DNA from: Sulfitobacter guttiformis
GTDB taxonomy: Bacteria > Pseudomonadota > Alphaproteobacteria > Rhodobacterales > Rhodobacteraceae
NCBI RefSeq assembly: GCF_003610455.1
Contig: NZ_RAQK01000002.1
Location: 496,001-560,000 of the forward strand
DNA length: 64,000 bases
Direction: 5' to 3'
Every line of letters starts with the position of its first letter. Position 1 is the stretch's first letter. Below the pieces are notes generated by a model, which had not been told where the DNA came from, searched no databases, and saw only the letters and a list, made by a program, of their open reading frames with translations. Made by a program: the position numbers and the translations under genes. Below, in pieces: positions 8,825 to 17,303 of the stretch.

Positions 8825-9664
8825 ATGAAATTTCAAGGTACCGCCGACTACGTCGCAACAGATGATCTCAAAATTGCGGTCAATGCGGCGGTCCAGCTGG
8901 AACGCCCCTTGCTGGTCAAAGGCGAGCCGGGCACCGGCAAAACCGAACTTGCGCGTCAGGTCTCCTCCGCGCTGGGCCTGCGGATGATCGAATGGAACAT
9001 CAAATCCACCACCCGCGCCCAGCAGGGTCTCTATGAATATGACGCCGTCAGCCGCCTGCGCGACAGCCAGCTCGGCGAGGAAAAGGTCCATGACGTTTCC
9101 AACTATATCCGCAAAGGCAAGCTCTGGGAGGCTTTCGAGGCCGGTGAAAAGGTTGTTCTGCTCATCGACGAGATTGACAAGGCGGACATCGAATTTCCCA
9201 ACGATCTTCTGCAAGAACTCGATAAAATGGAATTCTTTGTCTATGAGACGGGCGAGACGATCAAGGCAAAGGTGCGCCCTATCGTAATCATCACCTCCAA
9301 CAACGAAAAAGAACTGCCAGACGCGTTCCTGCGCCGCTGTTTTTTCCATTACATCCAGTTTCCAGATATGGAGACACTCAAGAAAATCGTTGAAGTACAT
9401 CACGCAGGCATCAAGCCAGAGCTGCTGACAACGGCCCTCACCCAGTTCTACGAAATACGCGATCAACAAGGGCTCAAGAAAAAGCCCTCCACTTCCGAAG
9501 TCATCGACTGGCTCAAACTGTTGCTGGCCGAAGATATGGACGCGGCCGATCTGAAAAAGAGTGGCTCTTCTGCTCTGCCTAAACTGCACGGTGCGCTTTT
9601 GAAAAACGAACAGGACGTGCATCTGTTCGAACGTCTTGCGTTTATGGCGCGCGGCGGTCGCTAG
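8825..9664 (+). CDS. MoxR-family AAA+ ATPase
   Basis: A 279-residue AAA+ ATPase. Walker A is GEPGTGKT (33-40), Walker B is LLIDEID (112-118), sensor 1 is TSNN (157-160), followed by an arginine-finger-like LPDAFLRRC (164-172). MoxR ATPases work with VWA-domain partners to insert metals or remodel complexes; a CoxE-like VWA gene lies 2.2 kb downstream on the same strand (11834). That distance is occupied by a DUF2927-type lipoprotein and a small membrane protein, so the pair may be a split module. The client complex is not indicated. Confidence 0.92.
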   Translation: MKFQGTADYVATDDLKIAVNAAVQLERPLLVKGEPGTGKTELARQVSSALGLRMIEWNIKSTTRAQQGLYEYDAVSRLRDSQLGEEKVHDVSNYIRKGKLWEAFEAGEKVVLLIDEIDKADIEFPNDLLQELDKMEFFVYETGETIKAKVRPIVIITSNNEKELPDAFLRRCFFHYIQFPDMETLKKIVEVHHAGIKPELLTTALTQFYEIRDQQGLKKKPSTSEVIDWLKLLLAEDMDAADLKKSGSSALPKLHGALLKNEQDVHLFERLAFMARGGR

Positions 9665-9677
9665 GCCAACAAATACC

Positions 9678-9737
9678 GGCGCAACGCAAACCATCTGGTC
9701 TTGCGCTGCGCCTCACCCTCCGGTTTTTTTTGCTTTT
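9678..9737 (+). terminator. Possible terminator after the MoxR ATPase gene
   Basis: Interrupted stem GGCGCA..TGCGCC plus CGCAA..TTGCG and ACC..GGT around an ATCT loop (9678-9712), with a run of T about 12 nt after it. The distance of the T-run from the stem makes this non-canonical. Confidence 0.35.
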
Positions 9738-9788
9738 AGCACCCGAAGTTACAGCCACGGGCGTTGCCGTAACAGGCAAGGCCGAGCA

Positions 9789-10076
9789 CTATGGCTGCTC
9801 AAGCACAGCGGGGTTTGAGGTTTTTAGAACCTCCAAATTGAAGCTGTGCTTATATCTACTCCAGATAGAATCACATGAGTTGTCTGCCTGCCTATAAAGA
9901 CGATGAAAATTTTGCGATTTCACAATTGTGGCACGCTTGGCTTCCACCATGAGGTCGCCCGCATCCCGTGTCAGGTCATCGCCATTACGATCGGCCAGCC
10001 TGCGTTGATTATCTGCAATACCTGAACAAACAACGCCTTCACCTGCAAACTGTGTCCAATCCGCACCCATGAACAC
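9789..10076 (-). CDS. Hypothetical small protein (low confidence)
   Basis: A 95-codon frame beginning GTG at 10076, with GAGG about 8 nt upstream; an ATG lies two codons in. The translated product is polar, with a segment rich in Asp/Arg (ADRNGDDLTRD), and no signal, membrane helix or recognised motif. It lies in the spacer between two plus-strand genes of the MoxR/VWA region. Codon use is less GC3-biased than in neighbouring genes, which argues for a decayed remnant or a chance frame. Confidence 0.25.
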   Translation of the reverse strand: MFMGADWTQFAGEGVVCSGIADNQRRLADRNGDDLTRDAGDLMVEAKRATIVKSQNFHRLYRQADNSCDSIWSRYKHSFNLEVLKTSNPAVLEQP

Positions 10077-10282
10077 TGGTCTGCCTCAATCCTTCATTAT
10101 TGCCACGATTTCGCCTTATTTGCTCCATACGCGTGACTGGTTGAGGTGCGAAAAGATCTCCAATTGAAACTCAAAAGGGCAGGCAGTAGAGTTATGAGTA
10201 TCCAAAACGCACCACAAGCGCGCGTGCATTTTGTGCGCCGTTCAACAGAAAACGTAAAATTTGAATCAAAAAGGGACGGATT

Positions 10283-11641
10283 GTGAAGTCCCGCCTCGCC
10301 CTTCTTCTCGCGATGGCGTTAAACGCGTGCACACCAACCACGGGCGGTGATGTCTCTCGCCTGATGACGATCAACGAGACCACTCTCCCGCCGTTAAAAG
10401 TGTTTAACTCAGGTCAGCATGTGAGCCCTGTCCGCTCCAACAATGATCTGGCTCTTGATTTTATCGAGCTGTCTTTCCGCCTTGAGAGCGGCCGTGAACT
10501 GCCGGTGCTTACCCGCTTTGAGGGACCGATCACGGTCAAGGTTATTGGCAATCAGCCTGCATCGCTCCAGCATGATCTGACGCGCCTGATTGCACGCCTG
10601 CGCACGGAATCGCGCATCAACATCAGCCAGATCAGCAGCGGTCCGGCAAACATCACCATCAACGCAGTACCCCGCAAGGATATCCGCAGCGTCTTGCCGC
10701 AGGCGGCGTGTTTTGTGGCCCCTAACGTCACAAACATGGCCGAGTACCGCAAGGCGCGCAAAACCAGACTGGCGAACTGGTCCCAGCTGCGCTCACGTGA
10801 AAAACTGGCGATCTTCCTGCCAAATGATGTCAGCCCACAAGAAGTACGCGATTGTTTGCACGAAGAGCTGGCGCAATCGCTGGGGCCGTTGAACGATCTC
10901 TACCGCTTGCCTGATTCCGTGTTCAATGATGACAACGTGCATACGGTCCTGACCGGATTTGATACGATGATCTTGCGGGCCTACTATTCGCCCCGATTGC
11001 ACAATGGCATGACGCGCGGTCAGGTGGCGGCCACCCTGCCCCATATCCTGCGCGAGATTAACCCCGGCGGCGAGAACGTTCCGTCGGTTTTTGCGACCCG
11101 TACCCCGATCCAGTGGAAGCGCGCGGTCGAGACTGCCCTTGGCCCTGCCGCAAACCAGCGTGACCGTGAAGCAGCCGCAGCAGAAGCTCTCCGTATCGCG
11201 CGAGCGATCGGTTGGCAGGACCAGCGCCGCGCATTTGCCCATTATGCCATGGGCCGCGTACTACAGCGTGGCGACCCTATCACTGCGCAGCAACATTACG
11301 CGCAGGCAAAAATATTCTACGGGCAGACTCCCGGCACGCAACTGCATCAGGCCTATGTCGCGACACAGCTGGCTGCCCATGCGGTAAGTCAGGGTCAGGG
11401 CGAGCTCGCCCTTCAATTGGTCGCGCCCCACGTCGAAATTGCGCGCAGCAGCGAGAATGCCGCATTGCTTTCCACTCTGCTGCTGTTACGTGCCGAGGCG
11501 CTAGATCTCGTGAACCGCCCCGCCGAGGCACAGGCCGTGCGTCTGGACAGTCTGGGATGGGCGCGCTACGGATTTGGCTCTGACTGGGCTGTGCGGGCCA
11601 AGCTGCGCGAGATCGCATCGCTGAACCCGCTCAAAGGATAG
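10283..11641 (+). CDS. DUF2927-type lipoprotein
   Basis: A 452-residue protein starting at GTG 10283 behind an AAGGGA-type ribosome site. The N terminus is a lipoprotein signal (lipobox L-N-A-C, C16), so it should be membrane-anchored and exported. About residues 55-270 resemble the DUF2927 domain, including an HEELAQSLGPLND stretch that recalls a zincin-like helix but lacks a complete HExxH. The C-terminal half (about 275-450) is Ala-rich helical and TPR-like. The function of the family is unknown. It lies between the MoxR ATPase and VWA genes and 25 bp upstream of the small membrane gene, so it is probably part of that module. Confidence 0.75.
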   Translation: MKSRLALLLAMALNACTPTTGGDVSRLMTINETTLPPLKVFNSGQHVSPVRSNNDLALDFIELSFRLESGRELPVLTRFEGPITVKVIGNQPASLQHDLTRLIARLRTESRINISQISSGPANITINAVPRKDIRSVLPQAACFVAPNVTNMAEYRKARKTRLANWSQLRSREKLAIFLPNDVSPQEVRDCLHEELAQSLGPLNDLYRLPDSVFNDDNVHTVLTGFDTMILRAYYSPRLHNGMTRGQVAATLPHILREINPGGENVPSVFATRTPIQWKRAVETALGPAANQRDREAAAAEALRIARAIGWQDQRRAFAHYAMGRVLQRGDPITAQQHYAQAKIFYGQTPGTQLHQAYVATQLAAHAVSQGQGELALQLVAPHVEIARSSENAALLSTLLLLRAEALDLVNRPAEAQAVRLDSLGWARYGFGSDWAVRAKLREIASLNPLKG

Positions 11642-11666
11642 CCCGCACACACAAAGGGTTGAGAGC

Positions 11667-11834
11667 ATGATTGTAATTGGGTTGGCGATACTTGGGCTTA
11701 TCATCGGCGGCATGACCGCTAAAAAGCGCCGCGGCAACCGCAAGGACATCGCACAATACGCCGTCGGATACGGCATGGCTTTTCTGATCGTGGGGATGTT
11801 CCTCACGGTGATTATCGACCGGCTGACAAGCTGA
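11667..11834 (+). CDS. Small two-helix membrane protein (55 aa)
   Basis: An open frame of 55 codons beginning MIVIGLAILGLIIGG and ending DRLTS. Two hydrophobic helices (about 1-15 and 35-51) flank a basic cytoplasmic-type loop KKRRGNRK (19-26). Its stop overlaps the VWA start by one base (TGATG), indicating translational coupling. Similar tiny proteins next to CoxE-like genes occur in roseobacters, sometimes under the unlikely label apolipoprotein acyltransferase; the size rules that enzyme out. The role is unknown. Confidence 0.75.
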   Translation: MIVIGLAILGLIIGGMTAKKRRGNRKDIAQYAVGYGMAFLIVGMFLTVIIDRLTS

Positions 11835-13021
11835 TGTTCCTTCCCTTCTACGAGCAGTTGCGCGCCCACAAAGTTCCCGTATCCATGCGGGAGTTTTTGG
11901 CGTTTCTGGATGGTATGGCCGCTGGCATCGCGACCTACGACGTCGAGGCGTTTTATTACCTTGCCCGCACCGCTATGGTGAAGGACGAGCGAAACATCGA
12001 CAAATTCGATCAGGCCTTTGCCGTCGCCTTTTCCGGCCTCGAAAACATTACCGCCGAACAGGTATTGGAAGCGGTGGACATACCCGAAGAATGGCTGCGC
12101 AAGATGTCAGAAAAACATCTGACGCCCGAGGAAAAAGCAGAGATCGAAGCCCTTGGTGGTTTTGAGAAATTGATGGAGACCCTCAAGGAACGCCTCAAAG
12201 AGCAGGAGAAACGTCACGAGGGCGGCAGCAAATGGGTCGGCACCGGTGGTACCTCCCCGTTCGGAGCATATGGGTACAATCCCGAAGGGGTGCGCATCGG
12301 CCAGAAGGAAGGCCGCCATGGCAAGGCAGTCAAGGTCTGGGACAAGCGCGAATTCCGCAACCTTGACGATTCTGTTGAATTGGGAACCCGCAACATCAAG
12401 GTGGCGCTCAAACGTCTGCGACGCTGGGCGCGTGACGGTGCCAGCGAGGAGTTGGATTTAAACGGCACAATCCGCTCGACAGCCGAGCAAGGCTATCTGG
12501 ATGTAAAAACCCGTCCCGAGCGGCGCAATGCAGTGAAAGTTCTGCTGTTTCTCGACGTTGGCGGCTCCATGGACCCCCATATCAAAGTCGTGGAAGAGCT
12601 GTTTTCTGCTGCGCGTTCCGAATTCAAGCACATGGAATATTTTTACTTCCATAACTGCCTCTACGAAGGTGTTTGGCGCGATAACCGCCGCCGCTGGGAC
12701 GCGCAAACACCCACCCAAGAGATCCTGCGCACTTACGGTCCTGACTACCGCTGCATCTTCGTCGGTGACGCAAGCATGTCGCCCTATGAGGTGGCCTATC
12801 CTGGCGGTGCCAACGAGCACTGGAACCCCGAGGCAGGCTCAGTCTGGTTGGGTCGCGCGCGCGAGCAGTGGAAATCAAATCTCTGGATCAATCCGATCCC
12901 CGAAAAATACTGGCAGTACACCCAGTCGATCACCATGATCCAAGAGATCTTCGGAAAAGAGGCGATGGTGCCAATGACACTTGAGGGTCTGTCGCGCGGA
13001 ATGAAAACACTCACACGCTAG
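11834..13021 (+). CDS. CoxE-like VWA-domain protein
   Basis: A 395-residue soluble protein. The N-terminal 220 residues are helical and charged, with a glycine-rich linker (about 130-160). The VWA domain begins at about 234 with VKVLLFLDVGGSMDP; the metal-site motif reads D241-V-G-G-S245 rather than canonical DxSxS, losing one serine ligand. This form with the CoxE architecture typically pairs with MoxR ATPases, matching the MoxR gene at 8825. It is translationally coupled to the preceding 55-residue membrane protein. Predicted role: chaperone-like partner of the MoxR ATPase; the target is unknown. Confidence 0.88.
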   Translation: MFLPFYEQLRAHKVPVSMREFLAFLDGMAAGIATYDVEAFYYLARTAMVKDERNIDKFDQAFAVAFSGLENITAEQVLEAVDIPEEWLRKMSEKHLTPEEKAEIEALGGFEKLMETLKERLKEQEKRHEGGSKWVGTGGTSPFGAYGYNPEGVRIGQKEGRHGKAVKVWDKREFRNLDDSVELGTRNIKVALKRLRRWARDGASEELDLNGTIRSTAEQGYLDVKTRPERRNAVKVLLFLDVGGSMDPHIKVVEELFSAARSEFKHMEYFYFHNCLYEGVWRDNRRRWDAQTPTQEILRTYGPDYRCIFVGDASMSPYEVAYPGGANEHWNPEAGSVWLGRAREQWKSNLWINPIPEKYWQYTQSITMIQEIFGKEAMVPMTLEGLSRGMKTLTR

Positions 13022-13085
13022 CGCGGGAACAACCTGCCCTCCGACCGCGTTCTTCCCTTAAGGATATTTCAAGGAAGGACATATC

Positions 13086-13514
13086 ATGGCGATCAAAAAA
13101 TCTGGCTCGGCCCATTGGGAAGGCGACCTCAAAAAGGGAAAAGGCACCGTGTCGACGCAGACAGGCGTCCTAGACGCACAGCCTTACGGCTTCAATACCC
13201 GCTTCGAGGACGGTAAAGGAACAAATCCCGAAGAGCTTATCGGTGCAGCTCACGCCTCGTGCTATTCGATGGCACTGTCAATGATCCTTGGAGAGCACGA
13301 TTTAGTTGCCGACAGCATCGACACAAAAGCAACCGTTCATTTGGAAGAGAAAGACGGTGGTTTCACCGTAACGAAGGTGCACCTAGACGTCAGCGCCACC
13401 ATTCCAAATGCCACGCAGGAACAGTTTGACGCGGCCACGACAAACGCCAAGCAAAACTGCCCGATCTCAAAGCTATTAACAGCCGAGATCACAATGGATG
13501 CAAAACTGGTATAG
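13086..13514 (+). CDS. osmC: OsmC-family peroxiredoxin
   Basis: A 142-residue OsmC/Ohr-fold thiol peroxidase predicted to reduce organic hydroperoxides. The two reactive cysteines are C59 in AAHASCYSMALS and C125 in KQNCPISKL, the paired pattern of the family; a GTNPEELIGAAH segment precedes the first. The N-terminal KKSGSAHWEGDLKKGKG is typical of the OsmC rather than the Ohr branch. An AAGGA ribosome site precedes ATG 13086, and a rho-independent terminator follows the stop. Confidence 0.9.
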   Translation: MAIKKSGSAHWEGDLKKGKGTVSTQTGVLDAQPYGFNTRFEDGKGTNPEELIGAAHASCYSMALSMILGEHDLVADSIDTKATVHLEEKDGGFTVTKVHLDVSATIPNATQEQFDAATTNAKQNCPISKLLTAEITMDAKLV

Positions 13515-13520
13515 GATCAG

Positions 13521-13545
13521 AAATGGGGCCTCGAGCCCCATTTTT
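13521..13545 (+). terminator. Rho-independent terminator after osmC
   Basis: A 9-bp stem (13521-13529 with 13535-13543), 5-nt loop, and TTTTT running out of the stem, 7 bp after the osmC stop. Confidence 0.85.
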
Positions 13546-13600
13546 ACGCATGCGGCACTAAAACACTTGCCCCGCTGAGCTCTGCACCCATATTCAGGGT

Positions 13601-14284
13601 ATGATCAAAATTATCCCTATCATGCTCGCCGTGCTCTACGGCCTTGCGATGTACCGTTTTTCAGTCTGGAGGACAGGCCGCGAGCTAGACGAAAAATCTA
13701 CTGTGTTGGCTGATCCAAAGTTGGTCGCGATGAGCAAGCAGATGGCCAAAGCGCTGGAGATTCCCCGCATCAATGTGCACATCTACGAGATCGAGCCGGT
13801 GAACGGACTTGCCGCCCCTGACGGACGCATTTTCATCACGCGCGGTTTCTACAACAAATTCCGCTCGGGCGAGGTCAGCGCAGAGGAGCTGGCAAGTGTG
13901 ATCGCCCATGAGTTGGGGCACGTCGCACTTGGCCATTCGCGCCGCCGGATGATCGACTTCTCCGGCCAGAATGCCATGCGCGCAGCGCTCGGCATGGTGC
14001 TAAGCCGCTTTATCCCTGGTATCGGAAGCTGGATAGCCAACATGCTAACCTCACTTCTGGCCGCAAAGCTGTCGCGCAGTGACGAGTTCGAGGCAGACGC
14101 TTACGCAGCGGCATTACTGACCAAAGCAGGCATCGGTATCGCGCCGCAAATCTCGCTTTTCAAAAAGTTGGATGCACTGACAAAATCAGGTGGCGGCAGG
14201 CCGCCCGCATGGCTCCTCACACATCCGCACACAGAGGACCGCATTGCTGCACTTACCAGCATGCAGGTAAAATGGGATAGGTAA
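13601..14284 (+). CDS. M48-family membrane zinc metallopeptidase (short, HtpX/YggG-like)
   Basis: A 227-residue peptidase with HELGH at 103-107 and a downstream SDEFEADAYAA glutamate as the third zinc ligand, as in the M48 family. An N-terminal hydrophobic segment (about 2-20) anchors or exports it, and there is a hydrophobic hairpin at about 125-150. It is shorter than HtpX. It converges on the PIN gene, with 35 bp between stops. Probable role: envelope protein quality control, by family analogy. Confidence 0.87.
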   Translation: MIKIIPIMLAVLYGLAMYRFSVWRTGRELDEKSTVLADPKLVAMSKQMAKALEIPRINVHIYEIEPVNGLAAPDGRIFITRGFYNKFRSGEVSAEELASVIAHELGHVALGHSRRRMIDFSGQNAMRAALGMVLSRFIPGIGSWIANMLTSLLAAKLSRSDEFEADAYAAALLTKAGIGIAPQISLFKKLDALTKSGGGRPPAWLLTHPHTEDRIAALTSMQVKWDR

Positions 14285-14319
14285 AACAACATGTTAAAAG
14301 GAAGTATTAACCTGATACT

Positions 14320-14865
14320 TCAAGCGGAGGTAAGTGCTTTTCCCAATCTTGGAAGGCGCGCTTTTTTCATTAAGGATCGCAGGTTCCAATCCTCGCCAGA
14401 CAGCCTGCGCGCCTCTTCGACTACCGCTCGCGCCACCGACGTGACAGCATCAGGATCGCCGTGAAAATGTCCCAGCAAGAATGCGTCGGGATCATTCCTG
14501 CTCAGCCCCTCTTCGGCGAGGATCCCACGCGGAAAATCCTTTGCGTTCATTGTGATGATGCCATCCGCATTACAGTGCACAGCTGCCGCCAGAACATGAA
14601 TGTCATTTGCGTCCGGTAGCCACAGGCGCGTTTCCAACCCTGCATGCACCGACACGCTGGCGTGCGGCCATGCGGCCTGCACCATAGCGACCTCGCCACG
14701 CGCTTGCGCCTCGCCCTGCGGCCCGAGTTTACGCGCTGCCAGCGCCCATTCCTCAAGAATACGGGCTGACCATAATGGCGTGTAGGCGCCCGTGCGCGCC
14801 ACACCCAGCAGCATTTCTCGCATGACTGTTGGGTATATCACACAGGCATCAAGCAACATTTTCAT
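14320..14865 (-). CDS. PIN-domain protein (RSP_2648-like)
   Basis: A 181-residue protein with a PIN nuclease fold: D7 in LLDACVIYP, a central conserved glutamate region, and DANDIHVLAAA followed by MNAKDF supplying the remaining acidic residues. It is longer than typical VapC toxins (about 130 residues), and no antitoxin-sized gene abuts it. It lies 33 bp downstream of the RNA methyltransferase gene on the same strand, an arrangement also familiar from Rhodobacter genomes, which points to a housekeeping RNA-related role rather than toxin-antitoxin. Predicted ribonuclease; target unknown. Confidence 0.8.
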   Translation of the reverse strand: MKMLLDACVIYPTVMREMLLGVARTGAYTPLWSARILEEWALAARKLGPQGEAQARGEVAMVQAAWPHASVSVHAGLETRLWLPDANDIHVLAAAVHCNADGIITMNAKDFPRGILAEEGLSRNDPDAFLLGHFHGDPDAVTSVARAVVEEARRLSGEDWNLRSLMKKARLPRLGKALTSA

Positions 14866-14898
14866 GGGTTTAAGACCTTCTGGTCAACCTTTCCTGCC

Positions 14899-16113
14899 TC
14901 AGAGGTGGAAAAACAGCGCCTTGAGGTAACCGGTCTCGGCGAGTTGCGGCAGTTGAGGGTGATCGGCCCCTGCAAATCCGGTGTGGATCAGCGCAGGGCG
15001 CCTACCCGCACGGCCAATACCACGCACCGATGCCGTTCGGAACGCTGCCAGATCAGCCGCGTGCGAGCACGAACACAACCCCAGCACGCCGCCCTCGGAC
15101 ACCAAAGGAGCCGCAAGCCTTGCAATCCGCTCATAGGCACGCAGGCCCGCTTCAAGTGCTGGTTTGGCAGGTGCAAAGGCGGGTGGATCGCAAATAATCA
15201 AATCAAATTCAGCGCCTTCGGCACGCAGCGCTGTCAAAACGTCAAACGCATCACCTTGCCGTATGCTAACATGATCGGAGACGCCCATCGCAGCGGCCCC
15301 TTGCGCTGTCAGCTCAAGCGCGGGGCCAGATCCGTCAATACAAAGAGCGGATTTCGCACCGGCTACCACCGCCGCCAGACCAAAGCCGCCGACATGTGAA
15401 AAGACATCTAGCACCCGCGCGCCGCGCGCCAAAGAAGCAGCGAAAGCGTGATTTGGTCGCTGGTCATAGAAGATGCCGGTCTTTTGCCCACCGGTGAGGT
15501 CGGCCATATAGGTTGCACCGTTCATCTGCACCGGCACAGCCGCGTCAGGGGCACTGCCCGCCAGAACACCGCTCACGTCGTCCAGACCTTCAAGGCTGCG
15601 CGTGCGGCCGGAGGCGTTTTTCAAAACGTTGCTCACTCCGGTTACCGCAATCAAAGCCGCCGTCAGCGGACCAATAAGGGCATCGGACCACGCCGCGTTA
15701 GGCTGGATCACACAAGTGTCGCCAAAGCGGTCGATAATCACGCCTGGCAACCCGTCCGCTTCGGCGTGGACAAGGCGATAGAAAGGCGCATCATACATCC
15801 GCTCGCGCAGGCCAAGCGCGCGGCGAAGATGTTTTTCCATCCATGCCTGATCAATCGACGCCTCGGGATCGGCATCCATCATGCGTGCGATGATTTTGGA
15901 ATTGGTGTTGACTGTCACCACCCCGAGCGGCTGGCGCAGGCTGTCCTCAAGCACGGCCATGGCACCGGGTATCAGACCCTTTGTGCGGCGGTCTGTGACC
16001 AGCTCGTTGGCATAGACCCAAGGCGCGCCATGCCGGATGGCACGGGCGTTTGCCTTGGGCATAAGGCGGACTACGGGAAGGGGGGCGGATACGGGAAAAG
16101 GCGCTATTGTCAT
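14899..16113 (-). CDS. RlmI-like class I SAM-dependent rRNA/RNA methyltransferase (RSP_2647-like)
   Basis: A 404-residue protein with an N-terminal PUA-like region (RLMPKANARAIRHGAPWVYANEL), a central EEHD-like domain and a C-terminal Rossmann methyltransferase domain. SAM motif I is VLDVFSHVGGFG, the acidic loop is CIDGSG, and the catalytic-type motif is CDPPAFAP. The architecture matches RlmI, which makes m5C in 23S rRNA; the exact target is inferred. It is followed on the same strand, 33 bp away, by the PIN gene. Confidence 0.86.
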   Translation of the reverse strand: MTIAPFPVSAPLPVVRLMPKANARAIRHGAPWVYANELVTDRRTKGLIPGAMAVLEDSLRQPLGVVTVNTNSKIIARMMDADPEASIDQAWMEKHLRRALGLRERMYDAPFYRLVHAEADGLPGVIIDRFGDTCVIQPNAAWSDALIGPLTAALIAVTGVSNVLKNASGRTRSLEGLDDVSGVLAGSAPDAAVPVQMNGATYMADLTGGQKTGIFYDQRPNHAFAASLARGARVLDVFSHVGGFGLAAVVAGAKSALCIDGSGPALELTAQGAAAMGVSDHVSIRQGDAFDVLTALRAEGAEFDLIICDPPAFAPAKPALEAGLRAYERIARLAAPLVSEGGVLGLCSCSHAADLAAFRTASVRGIGRAGRRPALIHTGFAGADHPQLPQLAETGYLKALFFHL

Positions 16114-16152
16114 AGCGCCCTTCCCTAGTCTGTTCCCGAGAGAAGGGAAAGC

Positions 16153-16851
16153 CTAGATTCTGTTTACCAGCTGGAAGAATCCGAGGCTCGCATTCTCGTA
16201 TCCTGCAGGCTTGACCATTTGCTGGCGAATAACTTCGGCCAGATGGTTGGTCAGGCGCCGTTTTTGGGTCTGGCCATTAGCTTCGGCGGTTTTGGCCTGT
16301 TGGCCGCCAAACGCGGCCAAATCAGTTTCGATCCGCCGCGGTGGCGACAAAACTGCGCCGGTTTTTGCATCGCGCAGGATCATATCAAAGACCACATGAT
16401 GCACCCCGCCTACGGTATACCGGGCTTTTTCGCTCAGCGCGTGAAAGCGCACAAGTTGAATGTCGAGGATGATCGGAACCGAGCCTTGGAAAGACGCTGT
16501 ACCCTGAAGCATCGCATCCTTCAGGATCTTGCCAACCTGCGCGTGACGGTCACCAATCGGATCCTCGCGCCAGACGATATCACCACTGGGGTAATAGCGG
16601 TTCGCCTCGGACACTTTGAGGGATGTCGGCACATTTACATTGATCTGTGACACATTGATTTGCTGGACAATCGCCGCTTGCATCGCCTCGGCAGTCAGCA
16701 ACTCGGGGGTGGGTTGGAAGTTCTTGACGCTGTAGTCGATATTTGCCGTTGTGGAAGACAACGGGGCTGCCCGTGTTACCACCTCGGAGGATCCGCAGGC
16801 AGTCAGGGAGACCCCGAGGGTCAAAGCGCAGGCCATCTTTAACAGGTTCAT
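16153..16851 (-). CDS. Hypothetical lipoprotein (DUF6778-like)
   Basis: A 232-residue exported lipoprotein. ATG 16851 is preceded by GAGGAG and begins MNLLKMACALTLGVSLTACG with lipobox L-T-A-C (C19). A longer frame starting at 16953 would bury this signal internally, so it is rejected. The mature part is mixed alpha/beta with no catalytic motif; a conserved-looking segment DIQLVRFHALSEKARYTVGG lies near the middle. It resembles an uncharacterised Rhodobacteraceae lipoprotein family. It lies 39 bp upstream of the RNA methyltransferase on the same strand, so co-transcription is possible. Confidence 0.75.
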   Translation of the reverse strand: MNLLKMACALTLGVSLTACGSSEVVTRAAPLSSTTANIDYSVKNFQPTPELLTAEAMQAAIVQQINVSQINVNVPTSLKVSEANRYYPSGDIVWREDPIGDRHAQVGKILKDAMLQGTASFQGSVPIILDIQLVRFHALSEKARYTVGGVHHVVFDMILRDAKTGAVLSPPRRIETDLAAFGGQQAKTAEANGQTQKRRLTNHLAEVIRQQMVKPAGYENASLGFFQLVNRI

Positions 16852-17033
16852 CTCGTTACTCCTCAGGCCGAAGGGCCTTCTATCTATTACAAATTTATAG
16901 ATGGCGGGGAAATGAGGCAGGTTTAGGACGATTTCGCGCCGAACTTGGCACAAATTATGGGTATTATGGGTCTCATACAGGTTACTTAAGGGAAGCTAAG
17001 CGCAGCCCGAACTTGCGTTTGGAGCCTCGTGCA

Positions 17034-17303
17034 TCAGTCACGCGGGCGACTGCGCCATCCGCCGCGTCTGCGCGGCGTAGCAATAGTATGAAGGCCCTCT
17101 GACAGGACTTCGGACATGGGATGGGCCGGATCGCCACCATAGGTTTCGAGCAAACGGCGGATGGCGGGCGCCGTTTCACGGTCCACACTCAAACTTAATG
17201 CCCAATCCAGAAAAATGGTACGGCACTCGGATTTGGTTATTCCGTCGATGCGGTATGCCTCGTAAATGAGACCCTTCGGATCTTCGGGTGTACTTTTTTG
17301 CAT
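17034..17303 (-). CDS. Conserved-looking small protein coupled to glnE
   Basis: An 89-residue soluble protein, acidic and helical in the first 65 residues, with a basic Arg-rich tail (RRRGGWRSRPRD). Its ATG overlaps the glnE stop in an ATGA arrangement, so it is very likely translated from the glnE message. No domain recognised. The coupling suggests a role linked to nitrogen regulation or simply a shared housekeeping operon. Confidence 0.7.
   Translation of the reverse strand: MQKSTPEDPKGLIYEAYRIDGITKSECRTIFLDWALSLSVDRETAPAIRRLLETYGGDPAHPMSEVLSEGLHTIATPRRRGGWRSRPRD

Larger units (their letters stand above)
9665..10282. other. 618-bp spacer with one weak ORF and a hairpin
   Basis: Between the MoxR and DUF2927 genes. 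It contains an imperfect hairpin (9678-9712) followed 12 nt later by eight T residues, which could end the MoxR transcript, and one low-confidence minus-strand frame (9789-10076). The rest shows no recognisable element. Confidence 0.5.

Noticed and set aside
14320..14865. VapC toxin of a toxin-antitoxin pair
   Set aside because: Longer than VapC, no antitoxin gene adjacent, and linked to an RNA methyltransferase gene.
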